This document shows, in pieces, positions 62,404 through 64,000 of a stretch of 64,000 nucleotides of DNA (positions are counted from its first letter, which is position 1; every line of letters starts with the position of its first letter). This DNA is from Chryseobacterium ginsenosidimutans (GTDB lineage: Bacteria > Bacteroidota > Bacteroidia > Flavobacteriales > Weeksellaceae). Where the stretch lies: the NCBI RefSeq assembly GCF_030823405.1, contig NZ_JAUSXC010000001.1:2773001-2837000 (forward strand), in the 5' to 3' direction. The notes beneath the pieces are model-generated. The model saw only the letters and a list, made by a program, of their open reading frames with translations. It did not search any database and was not told the DNA's origin. The position numbers were made by a program, and so were the translations under genes.

Positions 62404-62892
62404 TTATCTTTTCAGTAAGTATTTATGCTGACCTTCTAAAACAAGTTCTGATTTCTGGTTGTAGACCGTTACTTTTGTTGTAACAATTCCCTTATCTTCC
62501 TGCGGCGTAAGATCTGTAATTGTAAGCGAGGAGTACAAAGTATCTCCAGAATGAACTTCTTTTAAAAAATTACATGACAGCTCTAAAAAACTGATGAAAA
62601 CATTTCCAAAATAATGAGGTAGCAAAGTAGCTCCGGGAGCGGTAAATGCCAAAACCTGTAATCCGTGTACAACCGGCGCTGTATGTCCATTTCTTTTGGC
62701 GTATTCCGCATCGTAATGAATTGGATGATTGTCACAAGAAACTGTTTGAAAAGCCGAGGCATGAGCGTCCGTTAATGTTCTGCTTGGAGCTCGGAAAACT
62801 TCTCCGATAACCAATTCATCGAAAGTACGGGCCTTTACAATAGAAAAATCTTCAGAATTAAATGCTGATTCGTTTGTATTTGAATTTTCCAT
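62404..62892 (-). CDS. MaoC-like hot-dog-fold dehydratase
   Basis: The 162-residue protein has the hydratase 2 motif SCDNHPIHYDAEYAKRNGHTAPVVHG with catalytic Asp and His in a single hot-dog domain. Enzymes of this type hydrate enoyl-CoA thioesters. An acyl-CoA substrate in the operon's unknown pathway is likely. Spacing is 35 nt after the first hydrolase gene. Confidence 0.88.
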   Translation of the reverse strand: MENSNTNESAFNSEDFSIVKARTFDELVIGEVFRAPSRTLTDAHASAFQTVSCDNHPIHYDAEYAKRNGHTAPVVHGLQVLAFTAPGATLLPHYFGNVFISFLELSCNFLKEVHSGDTLYSSLTITDLTPQEDKGIVTTKVTVYNQKSELVLEGQHKYLLKR

Positions 62893-62927
62893 AAAACTTT
62901 TTGAGTTAGAATAATTTTAAATGGATT

Positions 62928-63749
62928 TTATTCGTTGATGAACGCTAATAGATCATTGTTGATGGTCTCCGCTTCCGTCGTCGGCATTCCGTGAGGGAAA
63001 CCTGGATAAGTTTTTATTGTTCCGTTTTTCAATAATTTAATTGATTTTAAAGCAGCATTCTGATAAGGAACAATCTGATCATCTTCACCGTGAAGAACCA
63101 AAATAGGAATATCAACCGCTTTTAAATCCTCTCTGAAATCAGTTTCAGAAAAAGCTTTGATACCATCGTAATGCGCAACAATTCCACCCATCATGCCCTG
63201 TCTCCACCAGTTTCTCTGTACCCCTTCTTTCACTTTTGCACCTTCTCTGTTGTAACCGTAGAAAGGGAAAGTCAAGTCGATATAAAACTGCTGTCTGTTG
63301 TTCAACGTCTGATCTCTGATGTTATCGAAAACTTCCATCGGTACCCCATCAGGATTGCTTTCGCTTACTACCATAATCGGCGGAACAGCACTTATCAATA
63401 CTGCTTTTTTGGCTCTTCCGTTGGCATATTTATTTACGTAACGGATTACTTCACCACCTCCTGTAGAGTGTCCGATGTGAATCACATCTTTCAAGTCAAG
63501 GAATTCTACCAGTTCGGCTGCATCAGAAGCATACTGTTCAATGTTGTGGCCGTAGATATCCTGGCTTGATCTTCCGTGACCTCTTCTGTCATGCGTTACA
63601 ACTCTGTAGCCTTTCTGTAAAAAGAAAATAACCTGCGCATCCCAATCATCCGATGATAATGGCCATCCGTGGTGAAACATTAATACTTGTCCTTTCCCCT
63701 GATCTTTGTAGAAAATTTCTGTCCCGTCTTTTAATTGTAGTGTACTCAT
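62928..63749 (-). CDS. alpha/beta hydrolase, non-heme haloperoxidase-like (copy 2)
   Basis: This is the first gene of the long minus-strand operon. It has 273 residues with triad Ser95 (GHSTGG), Asp224 (GEDDQIVP) and His253 (FPHGMP), the same as the gene at 4669. Substitutions relative to that copy are R5Q, V90I, A128V, I177V, E195D, V216I, K265N, E269A, Q272N and S273E. Long DNA stretches are identical, while upstream and downstream sequences differ completely. The operon context suggests this is the older location, which is inference. Confidence 0.9.
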   Translation of the reverse strand: MSTLQLKDGTEIFYKDQGKGQVLMFHHGWPLSSDDWDAQVIFFLQKGYRVVTHDRRGHGRSSQDIYGHNIEQYASDAAELVEFLDLKDVIHIGHSTGGGEVIRYVNKYANGRAKKAVLISAVPPIMVVSESNPDGVPMEVFDNIRDQTLNNRQQFYIDLTFPFYGYNREGAKVKEGVQRNWWRQGMMGGIVAHYDGIKAFSETDFREDLKAVDIPILVLHGEDDQIVPYQNAALKSIKLLKNGTIKTYPGFPHGMPTTEAETINNDLLAFINE

Positions 63750-64000
63750 TGTTTTTTGATTTTTTGTTAATTAATATTAAGTTCATAACATTAATTACAA
63801 AAGTTCACCCACAATCATCAATGTATTGATTTACAATAATTTAAACAAATACAAACAAAGAATAAAATTACGATATATCGTAATTTTATTAAACCTATTA
63901 TGAAAATTTATGTTTTTGATTAGTAAAATGATTTAATTAAACATTACATAATGCTTAATTTCTTAAAGTACAGGTAATATTTTTTCAGCTCAGAAAGCAA
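63750..64000. other. upstream region of the hydrolase operon
   Basis: These 251 nt contain no credible gene. The one striking element is the 30-bp palindrome listed separately; TTTG-like repeats around 63846-63860 on the minus strand could include a -33 element, but no exact TAnnTTTG box is seen. Confidence 0.5.
63861..63890. promoter_or_regulatory. perfect 30-bp palindrome, probable operator
   Basis: AATAAAATTACGATA is followed directly by its exact reverse complement, with core ACGATATATCGT. It lies 112-141 bp upstream of the first gene of the 13-gene operon. An unspaced perfect palindrome of this length is very unlikely by chance even in AT-rich DNA and suggests a dimeric helix-turn-helix regulator (ArsR, PadR, HxlR or TetR type). 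Confidence 0.65.

Noticed and set aside
63171-63569. Long open frame antisense to hydrolase copy 2 (a similar one lies antisense to copy 1 at 4951-5247)
   Set aside because: Present only because both hydrolase genes share codon usage; the product has no domain signs and no start context.
63795-63811. Minus-strand TGGGTGAACTTTTGTAA resembling a sigma-54 promoter before the hydrolase operon
   Set aside because: The -24 GG and -12 TTG fit, but the invariant GC at -12 is GT and the CAC after GG is missing; too weak without other examples.
1-64000. CRISPR arrays, insertion sequences, prophage, integrases, rRNA or restriction/defence genes
   Set aside because: No spaced direct repeats, transposase, recombinase, phage structural or nuclease motifs were seen on either strand.

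Overview
The window looks like a chromosomal segment of a Flavobacteriia/Weeksellaceae bacterium, most like Chryseobacterium. The AT-rich sequence, Bacteroidota promoters (TTTG, about 19 bp, TAnnTTTG), near absence of Shine-Dalgarno sites, a type IX secretion sorting tail, ResB-CcsA fusion, DUF4230, GbsR/MarR efflux regulator and L-lysine 6-transaminase all fit. I see no phage, insertion sequence, integrase or CRISPR array. The genus is inference.

Layout. 1-1.7 kb: end of an unknown gene, a thioredoxin-like protein, a DUF4230 protein and a small hydrophilic protein. 1.9-6.4 kb: thrS-infC and rpmI-rplT, normally contiguous, split by a haloperoxidase-type hydrolase gene whose close paralogue lies at the far right end. 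6.5-8.7 kb: two tandem M28 peptidases. 8.8-16.1 kb: complete histidine operon hisGDCBHAF(IE) on the minus strand, preceded by a His-rich leader peptide and attenuator. 16.1-20.9 kb: dapD and four cell-surface glycan genes. 21.0-22.3 kb: NlpC/P60 lipoprotein, small lipoprotein, tRNA-Ala. 22.4-28.7 kb: RND efflux operon under a MarR-type regulator. 28.8-34.3 kb: GNAT, DUF2007, lysine catabolism (lat plus aldehyde dehydrogenase), small membrane protein, Arc-like protein and SPFH protein. 34.4-44.1 kb: a structured intergenic element, ccsBA cytochrome c assembly protein, then ftsK, lolA, lptF-like and a secreted protein. 44.3-48.9 kb: a compact egtD-egtB-ATPase-permease operon joining ergothioneine synthesis to an EgtUV/OpuC-like transporter. 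49.1-63.7 kb: a sigma-54 activator, then thirteen co-directional minus-strand genes with mostly tiny gaps. These run from hydrolases through MaoC, YcaC-like, alginate-export porin, amidohydrolase, DoxX, Dps and DUF1275 to a histidine kinase, a sigma-54 response regulator and a TMEM175-like channel.

Most notable points. (1) A his attenuator can be read base by base: leader peptide with five His codons, terminator and competing antiterminator helix. (2) The egt operon encodes a permease fused to a binding domain whose two sequence halves are swapped relative to OpuCC-type proteins, a probable circular permutation. (3) A perfect 30-bp palindrome sits upstream of the large hydrolase/stress operon. 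(4) infC has a probable AUA start plus an internal TTG with a textbook Shine-Dalgarno. (5) A 15-bp palindromic operator overlaps the efflux promoter. All functions are assigned from sequence reading only.
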